From Thermoguttaceae bacterium (GTDB lineage Bacteria; Planctomycetota; Planctomycetia; Pirellulales; Thermoguttaceae), in NCBI GenBank assembly GCA_017939795.1, contig JAGBAA010000097.1:1-64000 (forward strand): DNA of 64,000 bases, in the 5' to 3' direction. Position 1 is the first letter of the stretch. Each line of letters starts with the position of its first letter. The notes under the pieces are model-generated. The model did not search any database, had not been told where the DNA came from, and was given only the letters and a program-made list of their open reading frames with translations. Shown piece by piece: positions 1 to 8,452 of this stretch. A program made the position numbers and the translations under genes.

Positions 1-480
1 AAGAGGGAGTCTGAGGGAGAAACAACTTTCAAGATGTTTCTCCCTCACGAGCGTCACGACATGACGGGCAGCCAGACGGCTCTCGCAGAGTGCCGTCGCG
101 CGTGGGACCTTCAGCCGAAGGATCTTAACCTCAAAAACATACAAAACATCAAAAAGTTCTTGAAAAGGGAGTCTGAGGGAGAAACAACTTTCAAGATGTT
201 TCTCCCTCACGAGCGTCACGACATGACGGGCAGCCAGACGGCTCTCGCAGAGTGCCGTCGCGCGTGGGACCTTCAGCCGAAGGATCTCAACCGCAGAAAC
301 ACACAAAACATCAAAAAGTTCTTGAAAAGGGAGTCTGAGGGAGAAACAACTTTCAAGATGTTTCTCCCTCACGAGCGTCACGACATAACGGGCAGCCAGA
401 CGGCTCTCGCAGAGTGCCGTCGCGCGTGGGACTTTCAGCCGAAGGATCTTAACCGCAGAAACACATAAAACATCAAGTTG
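1..480 (+). repeat. Three tandem 162-bp hairpin-bearing repeats
   Basis: Three head-to-tail units begin at 1, 163 and 325, each 162 bp, nearly identical. Each unit holds a perfect 12-bp stem with a 12-nt loop (arms 12-23/36-47, 174-185/198-209, 336-347/360-371), a GACGGC/GCCGTC hairpin (75-80/92-97 in unit 1) and a small CCTTC-AGCC-GAAGG hairpin. The array may start before the window. Because 162 is a multiple of three, one frame stays open across all copies, but the differences between copies change amino acids freely, so I read it as non-coding. A diverged copy lies inverted at about 1046-1210. Confidence 0.85.
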
Positions 481-504
481 TTGAAAGGGAATGTTGCTGT
501 CTTT

Positions 505-948
505 TTAAATTTCATTAGTGTGAAATGTGAGGTTGTTCAGTTCAAAACGTCTTCCAGGCCGCATTACGTGCTGTGTTCCGGCCGATTCCCCCGCAGCGAT
601 CCTTCGTTTCAGTTCGGTTTTACTGAGTGTAAGCTCTTTTTTGCGCTCCATCGGTAATTTCCTGGTCGTATAGTCGTACCAGAATTCATTTTGAGGATCA
701 TAGTCCCATAAAATATAGTCAAGGACTCCAACAAATTCCAGAAAAACGGAGTCGCCATTGATATTTTTATAGGAAAAGTTTTCTTTTTTAGCAGATGCGT
801 AAAATCGGTCAATGAGTTGGTCAACCGTTTCATTTTCTTGTATCTCGAGCATGATGTATCGTTCTTCACAGCGTCGGAATGTGCCGTCATTTCCGTCGAT
901 CGGGATGCGGAATTGAAACAAGAGTTTTAGTGCAAGGCATTTTTTCAT
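505..948 (-). CDS. Small DUF4288-like hypothetical protein
   Basis: This 147-residue protein has no signal peptide or membrane segment. The order KLLFQF near the N-terminus, an acidic 'ERYIMLEIQENETVDQLIDRF' stretch and 'FLEFVGVLDYILWDYD' resembles the DUF4288 pattern, but that assignment is from memory and weak. No function is known. The gene lies between the direct repeat array (downstream) and the inverted copy of the same repeat (upstream), alone between them. The ribosome binding site is weak. A and T are commoner than in neighbouring genes, compatible with acquired DNA. Confidence 0.6.
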   Translation of the reverse strand: MKKCLALKLLFQFRIPIDGNDGTFRRCEERYIMLEIQENETVDQLIDRFYASAKKENFSYKNINGDSVFLEFVGVLDYILWDYDPQNEFWYDYTTRKLPMERKKELTLSKTELKRRIAAGESAGTQHVMRPGRRFELNNLTFHTNEI

Positions 949-1045
949 TTCAGGTCTTTCTGATTTTGGGTGAAAATACGGATACTTGCTGAGTCTCTGA
1001 TTTTAGTATACAGGTTGGACTGATTTGTTTCAAGGGGGAGGGGAG

Positions 1046-1210
1046 ATTTTCGGCTGAAGATCCCACGCCTGACGGCACTCTGCGAGAGCCGTCCTGGCTG
1101 CCCGTAAAGAGGCGTCAGCTGTGAGAGGGAAACATTTTGAAAATCGTTTCCCTCTCAGACTCTCCCATCAAAAACTTTTTGATGTTTTTTTGTGTGTTTT
1201 TATTCTTTTG
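1046..1210 (-). repeat. Diverged inverted copy of the 162-bp hairpin repeat
   Basis: Read on the minus strand, this stretch follows the array unit along its whole length: the A-rich lead with CATCAAAAAG, the long stem (arms 1122-1133 and 1146-1157, 12-nt loop), GGCAGCCA, the GACGGC/GCCGTC hairpin (1071-1076/1088-1093) and GCGTGGGA-CTTCAGCCGAA. In the long stem two base pairs differ from the array, and in each case both partners changed (G-C to A-T and A-T to G-C), so the stem is kept. It begins just past the stop codon of the nucleoside hydrolase gene and reads in the same direction. Confidence 0.8.
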
Positions 1211-1221
1211 AACAATGAAAT

Positions 1222-2331
1222 TCAGTGCCGTTCGCCAATAAGATTGACGAAAGCTTCCTGGACGCGGATATTTTGTTCCGGGGTGGTGATGAAAACACGG
1301 TGTTTCCCGTTTTCCGACGGCGTAAAGCGAGTTCTTCCGTCTTCAAGTACCGTTACGGTTCCCGGCGGCGTGAGAGAATAGTATTCGCGTTCTTTTTCGG
1401 GACGCAGTACAAAGAAGCAGCTCGTCAGATCCCAGCTCGGACGGGGATGGTCCGGACGTTTCATTCCGCAGGCTTTACACCATTCGCAATAGGAGTCCCA
1501 AAGAAGGTTGGGAGACGGTTGCAGAAGGTCATTCTGGAGTCCGCAGACGGAAAGACGGATCGCATCGCCGGTCTCATACCCGCTGAAAACGATCTTTCCT
1601 GGCCATTCTGCGACGAGTTTTTTGGCTGCCGGAAGGTCCATGATGAAATTATGCTCACGGTGCTCATTCCAACGGAGATCCTGAGTTCCGAATGCCCCTC
1701 CCATGACGGAGAGAAGACGAACTTTACGAGCAGCCAGCTCACGTCCGGTCAGCGGGGAGAGTTCATCCGGCGGCGAATCGAGAAAGGCGGCCGTATTGGT
1801 GGCTTCACCGACCTGGATCAGAACGACAGAATGATCTTTCGCGTTTGCCAGGACCTTGCGCAGAAGATACGTCGGCTCATGCAGCGTGTAGGCCGGTACT
1901 GGATAGCGAGGGGAGCCATCCTCGTTTTTTAGTGCGAGTGTCTGGTCAGAATAGTGGCCTCGTTCGTTGATGGGGTTCGTGAGGTTTGTGGCGATCGGGA
2001 TGTCCGGACTGCCGAAATTGGTATTGAAAGCGCGCACGTAATCCCCAGAGTTTCCGCGGCATCGGGAGACCGTGACGGCAAGGAGTTTGCATTTGCCGCG
2101 AGCCTGCATTTGATGAAGGATCCCGAGCGCGAATGCGTCATCGATATCGCCGCCAATATCCGTGTCGAAAATGACGGGGACGACATCATTCGGTGTGTCG
2201 CGGACATCAAGCCAGTCCTCCGAAAAGACGGAAGTACTCAAAAAAAACGCAAAAAATGCGAAAAAGAGGCCTTGCGTCATCTTTGGGGAGAATGCGGAAA
2301 GGATGGAAATACGAAATGAAACGGCAGGCAT
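1222..2331 (-). CDS. Secreted inosine-uridine-type nucleoside hydrolase
   Basis: A 369-residue protein of the nucleoside hydrolase superfamily (ribonucleoside or related N-glycoside to base plus ribose). The metal- and ribose-binding motif FDTDIGGDIDDAFAL is near the N-terminus, followed by family blocks GEATNTAAFL and LLSVMGGAF. The chosen ATG follows AAGGAG at 6-nt spacing; an in-frame ATG 75 bases upstream has no comparable site. The first ~40 residues contain a hydrophobic run (GLFFAFFAFFLSTSVFSE), so export is likely. A consensus promoter lies upstream at 2378-2406. The gene is monocistronic and its 3' end abuts a hairpin repeat. The true substrate is not readable from sequence. Confidence 0.88.
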   Translation of the reverse strand: MPAVSFRISILSAFSPKMTQGLFFAFFAFFLSTSVFSEDWLDVRDTPNDVVPVIFDTDIGGDIDDAFALGILHQMQARGKCKLLAVTVSRCRGNSGDYVRAFNTNFGSPDIPIATNLTNPINERGHYSDQTLALKNEDGSPRYPVPAYTLHEPTYLLRKVLANAKDHSVVLIQVGEATNTAAFLDSPPDELSPLTGRELAARKVRLLSVMGGAFGTQDLRWNEHREHNFIMDLPAAKKLVAEWPGKIVFSGYETGDAIRLSVCGLQNDLLQPSPNLLWDSYCEWCKACGMKRPDHPRPSWDLTSCFFVLRPEKEREYYSLTPPGTVTVLEDGRTRFTPSENGKHRVFITTPEQNIRVQEAFVNLIGERH

Positions 2332-2377
2332 GGGAACTCCTTTTGAAAAATGGTCCATAAACGGCAGGTTTTCATCA

Positions 2378-2406
2378 ATTATACTGAGGAGGGTACATTT
2401 TGTCAA
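2378..2406 (-). promoter_or_regulatory. Sigma-70 promoter of the nucleoside hydrolase gene
   Basis: On the minus strand TTGACA (2401-2406) is separated by 17 bases from TATAAT (2378-2383), a perfect consensus match about 47 bases upstream of the start codon. Confidence 0.85.
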
Positions 2407-2471
2407 GGAGCCGAATGTTGGGAGATGAGGGAAAACCTCCCTAAGTGCCGTTTTGAAAAAATCTCGTCCAG

Positions 2472-2502
2472 AAAAAAACGCCGTCCTGAGATGAACGGCG
2501 TT
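2472..2502 (-). terminator. Rho-independent terminator of the PfkB gene
   Basis: AACGCCGT (2477-2484) pairs with ACGGCGTT (2495-2502); on the minus strand the stem is followed by a run of T, about 30 bases after the stop codon at 2530. Confidence 0.8.
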
Positions 2503-2529
2503 CTGCGGTGGAATTTTCAGAGAGTGACT

Positions 2530-3441
2530 CTAGAAATTCAGCATTTCGCGCATGAAAGCGAATCGTTTGTCGATGTCTTCGCGCGTACTTCGTTTCAGGG
2601 CATCAAAACTGAAATCTTCAATGGTGAAGCTGGCCGTCACGGTCGCGTAAATGAGGGCTTCTTTGATCGTCTGGAAATCTGCGCAGTCTTTCGAGGCGAG
2701 GTATCCCATGAAGGAACCGGCGAAACAGTCCCCTGCTCCGGTCGGTTCGATGACTTTACGGGACGGATAGGCCGGGAAAACGCAGACCTGGTCGTCTTCG
2801 CCAAGGAAAATGCAGCCGTGGGCTCCTTTCTTGATGATGACGAAACGGGGACCCATTTTGCGAATGATGTCGCCGCATTCAAAGAGGTCCTGTTTGCCGG
2901 CGAGAAGCTGCGCTTCGCTGTCGTTCAGGATCAGACCATCCACTTTGCGCAGAAGAGTTTCCAGGGCCGGGCGAGAGCCATTGATGTAGTAGTCCATCGT
3001 ATCGGCGACGATGAGTTTCGGTTCTTCGCATTCTTCGATGACTTCCATCTGGGATTCCGGCGAATTGTTTGCGAGGAAAATGTACGGGCATTTACGAGCG
3101 TCGGCGGTCAGATTCGGATGAAACGCGACACAGCAGTTCGGCTCAAAGGAAAGGGTGGAGCGATTGTTCATGTCGGCTTCATAAACAGCTTCCCAGGCAG
3201 TCGTTTTTTGACCGGGAACGATCTGCAGGTTCTCAATGTCGATATTGTGTGCCTTGAGCATCTCGGAATCTTCGTTTCTCCAGTCTTCGCCGCCGACGAT
3301 GCCGGATGCATAGACTTTCGTGAAAAATGAAGCGCCATAGGACGCATGAGAGCCGGTTCCGCCGAGAACATTTTCGCGCCGGGCGGTCTGTGTATTGATC
3401 GTGTCGAATGCAAACGAACCCACGATAAGTAAATCTGCCAT
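2530..3441 (-). CDS. PfkB-family (ribokinase-like) sugar or nucleoside kinase
   Basis: This 303-residue cytoplasmic protein has the ribokinase-fold signatures: N-terminal LLIVGSFAFDTI, the substrate-binding GGTGSHASYGA block at about residues 27-37, and the C-terminal anion-hole and catalytic-base motif PTGAGDCFAGSF. Length is normal for the family. It transfers phosphate from ATP to a sugar or nucleoside; the substrate cannot be decided here. It has its own promoter (3559-3586) and terminator (2472-2502), so it is transcribed alone. Its neighbour hydrolyses nucleosides, so a ribose or nucleoside substrate is conceivable, but that is inference from position. Confidence 0.9.
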   Translation of the reverse strand: MADLLIVGSFAFDTINTQTARRENVLGGTGSHASYGASFFTKVYASGIVGGEDWRNEDSEMLKAHNIDIENLQIVPGQKTTAWEAVYEADMNNRSTLSFEPNCCVAFHPNLTADARKCPYIFLANNSPESQMEVIEECEEPKLIVADTMDYYINGSRPALETLLRKVDGLILNDSEAQLLAGKQDLFECGDIIRKMGPRFVIIKKGAHGCIFLGEDDQVCVFPAYPSRKVIEPTGAGDCFAGSFMGYLASKDCADFQTIKEALIYATVTASFTIEDFSFDALKRSTREDIDKRFAFMREMLNF

Positions 3442-3558
3442 GGTTTTTTCCTGTTAGGTTTGATTTTTTGATGGAATTGAATTTCCCTGTGCTTCTGAAC
3501 GACGCAAAGCATTCGGAGACAGTGTGCACATGGGAACATTCAGGAAAATTTTTCTTTT

Positions 3559-3586
3559 ATTTTAACCAGAATGGAAGAAATGTCAA
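3559..3586 (-). promoter_or_regulatory. Sigma-70 promoter of the PfkB gene
   Basis: Minus-strand TTGACA (3581-3586), 16-base spacer, TAAAAT (3559-3564). The start codon is about 118 bases downstream. Confidence 0.75.
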
Positions 3587-3677
3587 TCGGGGAGGCGAGA
3601 ATTTTCGTTTTATCTTGCACGGATGGAAAATTTTTATGAAAATCTCCAAAAATTTTAGTTTTTTTGAATGGCGTTTC

Positions 3678-3705
3678 TTGAAAATTTCCAAGTTTCGGGT
3701 AAAAT
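3678..3705 (+). promoter_or_regulatory. Probable promoter of the repeat-rich membrane protein
   Basis: TTGAAA (3678-3683), 16-base spacer, TAAAAT (3700-3705), giving a leader of roughly 170 bases before the ATG at 3880. Together with the oppositely directed promoter at 3559-3586 it accounts for most of the 438-base divergent spacer. Confidence 0.6.
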
Positions 3706-3879
3706 GGAGAGAATGCCTCAGATGTGCCAATCAGGAAGCATTTGAGTTTTGGTCCTGATTTTATTTTTCAACGAGACTGTTTCGTTTGCGCATTTTTTGC
3801 ACCTGACGATGTTGCCGGAAGCTGACGAAACGGGATCGATCCATTCACGCGCAATGGTTTCCATTGTCCAGGGAGAACT

Positions 3880-6780
3880 ATGAGCAATAATTCGAATAAT
3901 TTTGAAGAGGATTTCCTGAAAAGTCTGGGATCCCAAAATGATCAGAATTCCTCTTCGGGAAATGAAGGCGAAAATTCTGATGAAGATCTTTTTGATCTTC
4001 ATTTTGACGAAGACGTGCCGTCCTTGAATGAAAATGAGACGGCCGAAAATGAGATTATTTTCACGAATGAACCTTCGGAAACGGAAACCGCAGAGGAATT
4101 GGCTTTTTCTGAGGATGTGCCGGAAGAAACGCTGACGGATGGCGAGAGTGCCTCCGATCCGTTCTTTGGTTTTGAGATCGAAGAAACGGTTCCGGCAGTG
4201 GAAGATGCTCCGGCGTTCGACGCTTTCAATTTCGGCGCGGAAACGGTCGAAGAAACGGCTCCGGCAGTAGAAGACGCTCCGGCGTTCGACGCGTTTGATT
4301 TCGGCGCGGAAACGGTCGAAGAAACAGCTTCGGCGGTGGAAGACGCTCCGGCGTTTGACGCTTTCAATTTTGGCGCGGAAACGGTCGAAGAAACAGCTTC
4401 GGCAGTGGAAGACGCTCCGGCGTTTGACGGACTTGATTTCGGCGCGGAAACGGTCGAGGAAGCAGCTCCGGCAGTAGAAGACGCTCCGGCGTTTGACGCG
4501 TTTGATTTCGGCGCGGAAACGGTCGAGGAAGCAGCTCCGGCAGTAGAAGACGCTCCGGCGTTTGACGCGTTTGATTTCGGCGCGGAAACGGTCGAAGAAA
4601 CGGCTCCGGCAGTGGAAGACGCTCCGGCGTTCGACGGACTTGATTTCGGCGCGGAAACGGTCGAGGAAACTACTCCGGCGGTGGAAGACGCTCCGGCGTT
4701 TGACGCTTTCAATTTCGGTGCGGAAACGGTCGAGGAAACGGCTCCGGCAGTGGAAGATGCTCCGGCGTTCGACGCTTTCAATTTTGGCGCGGAAACGGTC
4801 GCGGAAGCAGTTCCGGATGAAATGGAAGACGCCGTCGTCTCGGAAGAGGTCGAAGCTCCAGTTGAAGCTGATGAAGCCTTGATCTCGGAAGAAGTCGAAG
4901 CTCCAGTCGAAGCGGATGAGGCCTTGATCTCGGAAGAGATCGCAGCCCCGGCGGAAACGGAAAGTTCACCGGTCGATTTCCTGAATTTTGGTGCGGCTGC
5001 CGATACTTCGGAAGCTGCGGGATCGACGGAAACTTCTGTCGATGTGCTGAGCGGATTTGGCGAAACCGCTCCGGAAACGGATGGAAATGAAACGTCTTCC
5101 GTTGAGGGGTTGGAAAATGGCGAGGCGGCTGCATCTGCTGCGGCGGCGAAACGGGTCGTTCGCCGTGTGAAGGCACCGAAGAAAAAGAAGAGCATTCTTG
5201 GTGAGTTGATCAAAGTGGTGCTTGGCGGTCTGTGTGCGGTCCCGCTCGCGCACTATATCGTGTGGGGGATCTTCCTCGGTACGGGAAAACCAAAGGAAGG
5301 TGGACTTTATCCGATCCCGACGCCGTTCATTCAGCAGAGCTACAAATACGTGAAAGACTATCCGCAGGTCCCGATGGAAGTCTGGAAGTACACGCTCTAC
5401 GGATTTGATCCTGCCCGTGATCTTGTTGAAGAGCTTCCAGCAGAAGATCCGGTCACGGCGCAGGCAAATGAGAATGCACAGGTGGATCCGGACGGCGGTC
5501 TGAATGTTCCGGAGATGGACGGCGAACTCGAATTTGACGCTCTGATGCCGGATGATGAAACGGCAGAAGAAACGGCAGAAGAAACGGCAGAAGAAACTGC
5601 GGAGACGGAAACCGCTGTGGTGGAAGATCAGCCTCTCACGTCGGAGACACTCCCGGAATTTGCTGCTGCTGATGTCGTGCAGGAGTGGGATCCTGCGAAT
5701 GCGGAAGCTTTCCAGAATACGCTGCGTCAGGCCTCCTTCCTGAAAGAAGGCGATGCTGAAAAGACGCTGAAAAAGGAACTTCAGGACAAGATGAAGGAAC
5801 TCGGCAAAGAGAATGCGGAAGCTCTCAACCAGGCTTCGCTGGCTCTGCTGACGAAAGAAAATCACGGAAAGGGCGTCTTTGTCGTGGGCGAGATCACTAT
5901 GGTCGCGAAACGCGGAAAGATGAACCTCCTCATCGTCAAACTTGACGGATCGAATGAAAAGGTGAAGATCCTCCATCCGAAGAGAAGTTCGCTTTTGACG
6001 AAGGGCAAGCACTATGCGTTTACCGGCGTCGTGTTTGATCCGGCGATGGACGCAAAGGTCGTGAGCAAAAAAGAAGGAGAGATCCTCATTTGGCGAGGTC
6101 TCTACAAACTGGTTCCGGCCAAAAAAGTGAAGAAAGCCGTGAAGGCCAAAAAAGCGGCACCCGCCGAAGAAGTGAAAGCTGAAGAAGCGGTACCCGCCGA
6201 AGAAGTGAAAGCTGAAGAAGCAGCACCCGCCGAAGCAGCGAAAGCTGAAGAAACGGCACCCGCCGAAGAAGTGAAAGCTGAAGAAGCAGCACCCGCCGAA
6301 GCAGCGAAAGCTGAAGAAGCGGCACCTGCCGAGGAAGTGAAAGCTGAAGAAGCGGCACCCGCCGAGGAAGTGAAAGCTGAAGAAGCGGCACCCGCCGAAG
6401 CAGCGAAAGCTGAAGAAGCAGCACCTGCCGAAGAAGTGAAAGCTGAAGAAGCGGCACCTGCCGAAGCAGCGAAAGCTGAAGAAGCGGCACCCGCCGAAGC
6501 AGCGAAAGCTGAAGAAGCAGCACCTGCCGAGGAAGTGAAAGCTGAAGAAGCAGCACCTGCCGAAGCAGCGAAAGCTGAAGAAGCGGCACCCGCCGAGGAA
6601 GTGAAAGCTGAAGAAGCGGCACCTGCCGAGGAAGTGAAAGCTGAAGAAGCGGCACCTGCCGAAGCAGCGAAAGCTGAAGAAGCGGCACCCGCCGAAGAAG
6701 TGAAAGCTGAAGAAGCGGCACCCGCCGAAGAAGTGAAAGCTGAAGAAGCGGCACCCGCCGAAGCAGCGAAAGCTGAGTAA
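3880..6780 (+). CDS. Repeat-rich acidic membrane protein with Glu/Ala/Pro tail
   Basis: A 966-residue protein I cannot assign to a named family. Order: acidic low-complexity head; nine 23-residue repeats (about residues 106-312) with core DAFDFGAETVEE; shorter VEADEALISEE repeats; a basic patch VKAPKKKKS; one membrane segment near residues 445-470 (KVVLGGLCAVPLAHYIVWGIF); an acidic linker; a possibly globular domain around residues 590-750 (VGEITMVAKRGKMNLLIVKL, GKHYAFTGVVFDPA) that could be a small beta-barrel; and nineteen 11-residue repeats EEAAPAEEVKA/EEAAPAEAAKA to the C-terminus. The start follows GGGAG. A GGLxxxPLxxYI-type segment occurs in other planctomycete proteins as I recall. The repeats suggest a disordered or extended spacer around a membrane-anchored domain. 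Confidence 0.8.
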   Translation: MSNNSNNFEEDFLKSLGSQNDQNSSSGNEGENSDEDLFDLHFDEDVPSLNENETAENEIIFTNEPSETETAEELAFSEDVPEETLTDGESASDPFFGFEIEETVPAVEDAPAFDAFNFGAETVEETAPAVEDAPAFDAFDFGAETVEETASAVEDAPAFDAFNFGAETVEETASAVEDAPAFDGLDFGAETVEEAAPAVEDAPAFDAFDFGAETVEEAAPAVEDAPAFDAFDFGAETVEETAPAVEDAPAFDGLDFGAETVEETTPAVEDAPAFDAFNFGAETVEETAPAVEDAPAFDAFNFGAETVAEAVPDEMEDAVVSEEVEAPVEADEALISEEVEAPVEADEALISEEIAAPAETESSPVDFLNFGAAADTSEAAGSTETSVDVLSGFGETAPETDGNETSSVEGLENGEAAASAAAAKRVVRRVKAPKKKKSILGELIKVVLGGLCAVPLAHYIVWGIFLGTGKPKEGGLYPIPTPFIQQSYKYVKDYPQVPMEVWKYTLYGFDPARDLVEELPAEDPVTAQANENAQVDPDGGLNVPEMDGELEFDALMPDDETAEETAEETAEETAETETAVVEDQPLTSETLPEFAAADVVQEWDPANAEAFQNTLRQASFLKEGDAEKTLKKELQDKMKELGKENAEALNQASLALLTKENHGKGVFVVGEITMVAKRGKMNLLIVKLDGSNEKVKILHPKRSSLLTKGKHYAFTGVVFDPAMDAKVVSKKEGEILIWRGLYKLVPAKKVKKAVKAKKAAPAEEVKAEEAVPAEEVKAEEAAPAEAAKAEETAPAEEVKAEEAAPAEAAKAEEAAPAEEVKAEEAAPAEEVKAEEAAPAEAAKAEEAAPAEEVKAEEAAPAEAAKAEEAAPAEAAKAEEAAPAEEVKAEEAAPAEAAKAEEAAPAEEVKAEEAAPAEEVKAEEAAPAEAAKAEEAAPAEEVKAEEAAPAEEVKAEEAAPAEAAKAE
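4195..4815 (+). repeat. Nine tandem 69-bp coding repeats
   Basis: Each 69-bp unit encodes 23 residues (A-V-E-D-A-P-A-F-D-A-F-[DN]-F-G-A-E-T-V-E-E-...). Units 4 and 7 share DGLDFG in place of DAF[DN]FG, suggesting block duplication. Confidence 0.9.
6154..6777 (+). repeat. Nineteen tandem 33-bp coding repeats
   Basis: Units of 33 bp encode EEAAPAEEVKA or EEAAPAEAAKA. Writing V for EEVK and A for EAAK, the order is V V A V A V V A V A A V A V V A V V A; the first five units repeat as units 6-10, indicating duplication of blocks as well as single units. Confidence 0.9.
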
Positions 6781-6802
6781 ATTTCACGCAGGGATCCAAA
6801 AG

Positions 6803-6827
6803 AGGGAGGTTTCGGCCTCCCTTTTTT
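6803..6827 (+). terminator. Rho-independent terminator of the repeat-protein gene
   Basis: AGGGAGG (6803-6809) pairs with CCTCCCT (6816-6822) and is followed by T residues, 22 bases after the stop codon. Confidence 0.85.
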
Positions 6828-6840
6828 ATTGGGTATGCAC

Positions 6841-6871
6841 AAAAAAACGGCCGAGCCGCAAAGCCCGACCG
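6841..6871 (-). terminator. Rho-independent terminator of the sigma factor gene
   Basis: On the minus strand a GC-rich stem of about 9 bp (arms 6863-6871 and 6848-6856, two wobble pairs) is followed by seven T (6841-6847). Confidence 0.75.
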
Positions 6872-6889
6872 TTTGGGAAAAGTCTTCCG

Positions 6890-8452
6890 CTATTCAAGGA
6901 AACCGACGAGTTCCTGACTGCGTCCAGGCTGCTGGAGCTTACGGACCGCCTTGGCTTCGATCTGTCGGATACGTTCGCGGGTCACGTTGAAAATATGGCC
7001 CACTTCTTCCAGCGTGTAGCTATACCCGTCACCGAGTCCGTATCGCAGTTTAATGATCTCCCGTTCGCGGTAGCTGAGGGTCTCCAGAACACTGTGGAGC
7101 GTATTGCGGAGCATGTCCTGCCCCGCTCCGACCGATGGCGCCTGCGCACTGGTATCCGGCAGAAGTTCGCCAAACTGGCTGTCTTCGCTGTTTCCGACCG
7201 GCCGGTCGAGGCTGATCGGCGTACGGTTCATCGTCATGACACGGCGCGTTTCGTCGATACACGTTCCGCTGTGTGCCGCGACTTCTTCCACAGTCGGTTC
7301 CCGGCCGAAATCCTGCTGGAGCTGACGAACGACATTCCGCACCTTGGACATGGTTTCGACCATGTGGACCGGAATTCGGATCGTACGGCTCTGGTCCGCG
7401 ACGGCACGGGTGATGGCCTGGCGGATCCACCAGGTCGCGTAGGTACAGAATTTGAATCCGCGCGTGTACTCAAATTTGTCGACGGCACGCATCAGCCCGG
7501 CGTTTCCTTCCTGGATCAGATCGAGGAAGTTCAGACCGCGGTTTCGGTATTTCTTGGCGATGGAAACGACCAGACGGAGGTTTCCTTCCGAGAGTCCCTG
7601 CTTGGCATCCTGGTATTCCTGGTAAACCGTGCGGAGATACCGGACACGATTCCGCAGACTCGTGGGAGTTTCCCGGGTCTCCATCAGATACCTTCGGTAC
7701 ATCTTGATCGTCGGCATCTGGTATTCGAGCTTGGCGCCGCGGGCCAGGTTGGACTGGATCCTTGCACGCAGTTCATCAACGTGATTGGAGTATTCTTCAA
7801 GAGTCGTGAGGAAATGTTCCAGCCGCTGGGTCCTCGGCTTGAGTTCCATGATGAGCTTGACCGCCCTGCGCCGTCCGCGTCCCAGTTCCAGCCACGCACG
7901 CTGACGTTCTTCCGGAGACCGGTTCAGACTCGTCGCGATATGGTAGTTTTCTTTATTTTTTTCCAGGATGGATCGAACCGTTTTGAGGTTTTCGGGAGTC
8001 TTCGCCATAATGGTGAAACGCTCGCTGGTGTCCGACATGCCCTGGTGCATATTTTCGGGAGAGGCTGCGTTCAGGCAGTCTTTTTCAATGATGGCGCACG
8101 TTTTCCGCAAGACATAATCGCATTCCAAAATTTTACGGCAGAATTTGGCACGCATGGAATCGATTTTTCTTGCGAGCATTACTTCCTGCTGTCGGGAAAG
8201 CAGCGGGATATTGCCCATCTGCTGAAGATACATACGGATCGGGTCATCGCTCCAGGAGTCCTGATCATCCATGGGGATGGCAGCTGTCTCATCCGCAGTA
8301 TCCAGATCATCCGATGCAGTTTCATACCGATCATGATCCAGCGGAGTTGGATCCAGATCGTATTCTCCCATCTCATTGTCGGAATCAAAATGATCATCCA
8401 GGTATTCTGGTTCTTGCAAGGTAGTACCCCCTTCCGGGTTGAAATGGATCAA
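6890..8452 (-). CDS. rpoD: Primary RNA polymerase sigma factor (sigma-70)
   Basis: This 520-residue protein is a group 1/2 sigma-70. Region 1.2 is [17 protein letters not shown] (about residues 70-86); a non-conserved helical insert follows; region 2 carries [37 protein letters not shown] and [14 protein letters not shown]; region 3 has [11 protein letters not shown]; region 4 ends with the helix-turn-helix [20 protein letters not shown]. The head (residues 1-60) is acidic, as in region 1.1 of primary sigma factors, though short. It recruits core RNA polymerase to -35/-10 promoters such as those found across this window. It is transcribed alone, convergent with the repeat-protein gene. Primary rather than alternative status is inferred from the full set of regions. 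Confidence 0.93.
   Translation of the reverse strand: MIHFNPEGGTTLQEPEYLDDHFDSDNEMGEYDLDPTPLDHDRYETASDDLDTADETAAIPMDDQDSWSDDPIRMYLQQMGNIPLLSRQQEVMLARKIDSMRAKFCRKILECDYVLRKTCAIIEKDCLNAASPENMHQGMSDTSERFTIMAKTPENLKTVRSILEKNKENYHIATSLNRSPEERQRAWLELGRGRRRAVKLIMELKPRTQRLEHFLTTLEEYSNHVDELRARIQSNLARGAKLEYQMPTIKMYRRYLMETRETPTSLRNRVRYLRTVYQEYQDAKQGLSEGNLRLVVSIAKKYRNRGLNFLDLIQEGNAGLMRAVDKFEYTRGFKFCTYATWWIRQAITRAVADQSRTIRIPVHMVETMSKVRNVVRQLQQDFGREPTVEEVAAHSGTCIDETRRVMTMNRTPISLDRPVGNSEDSQFGELLPDTSAQAPSVGAGQDMLRNTLHSVLETLSYREREIIKLRYGLGDGYSYTLEEVGHIFNVTRERIRQIEAKAVRKLQQPGRSQELVGFLE

Noticed and set aside
34-468. 144-codon open frame across the repeat array
   Set aside because: It is open only because the unit length is a multiple of three; differences among copies change residues freely and hairpins explain the conservation better.
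1-480. CRISPR array
   Set aside because: Units are contiguous 162-bp copies without spacers; no cas genes are present.
3999-5213. 404-codon minus-strand frame opposite the repeat-rich gene
   Set aside because: It is a mirror of the 69-bp repeats; composition (Ser/Ala/Thr) follows from the antisense codons and no start signal is present.
6086-6842. Two overlapping minus-strand frames opposite the 33-bp repeats
   Set aside because: Same reason: an antisense by-product of the repeat, with a terminator inside.
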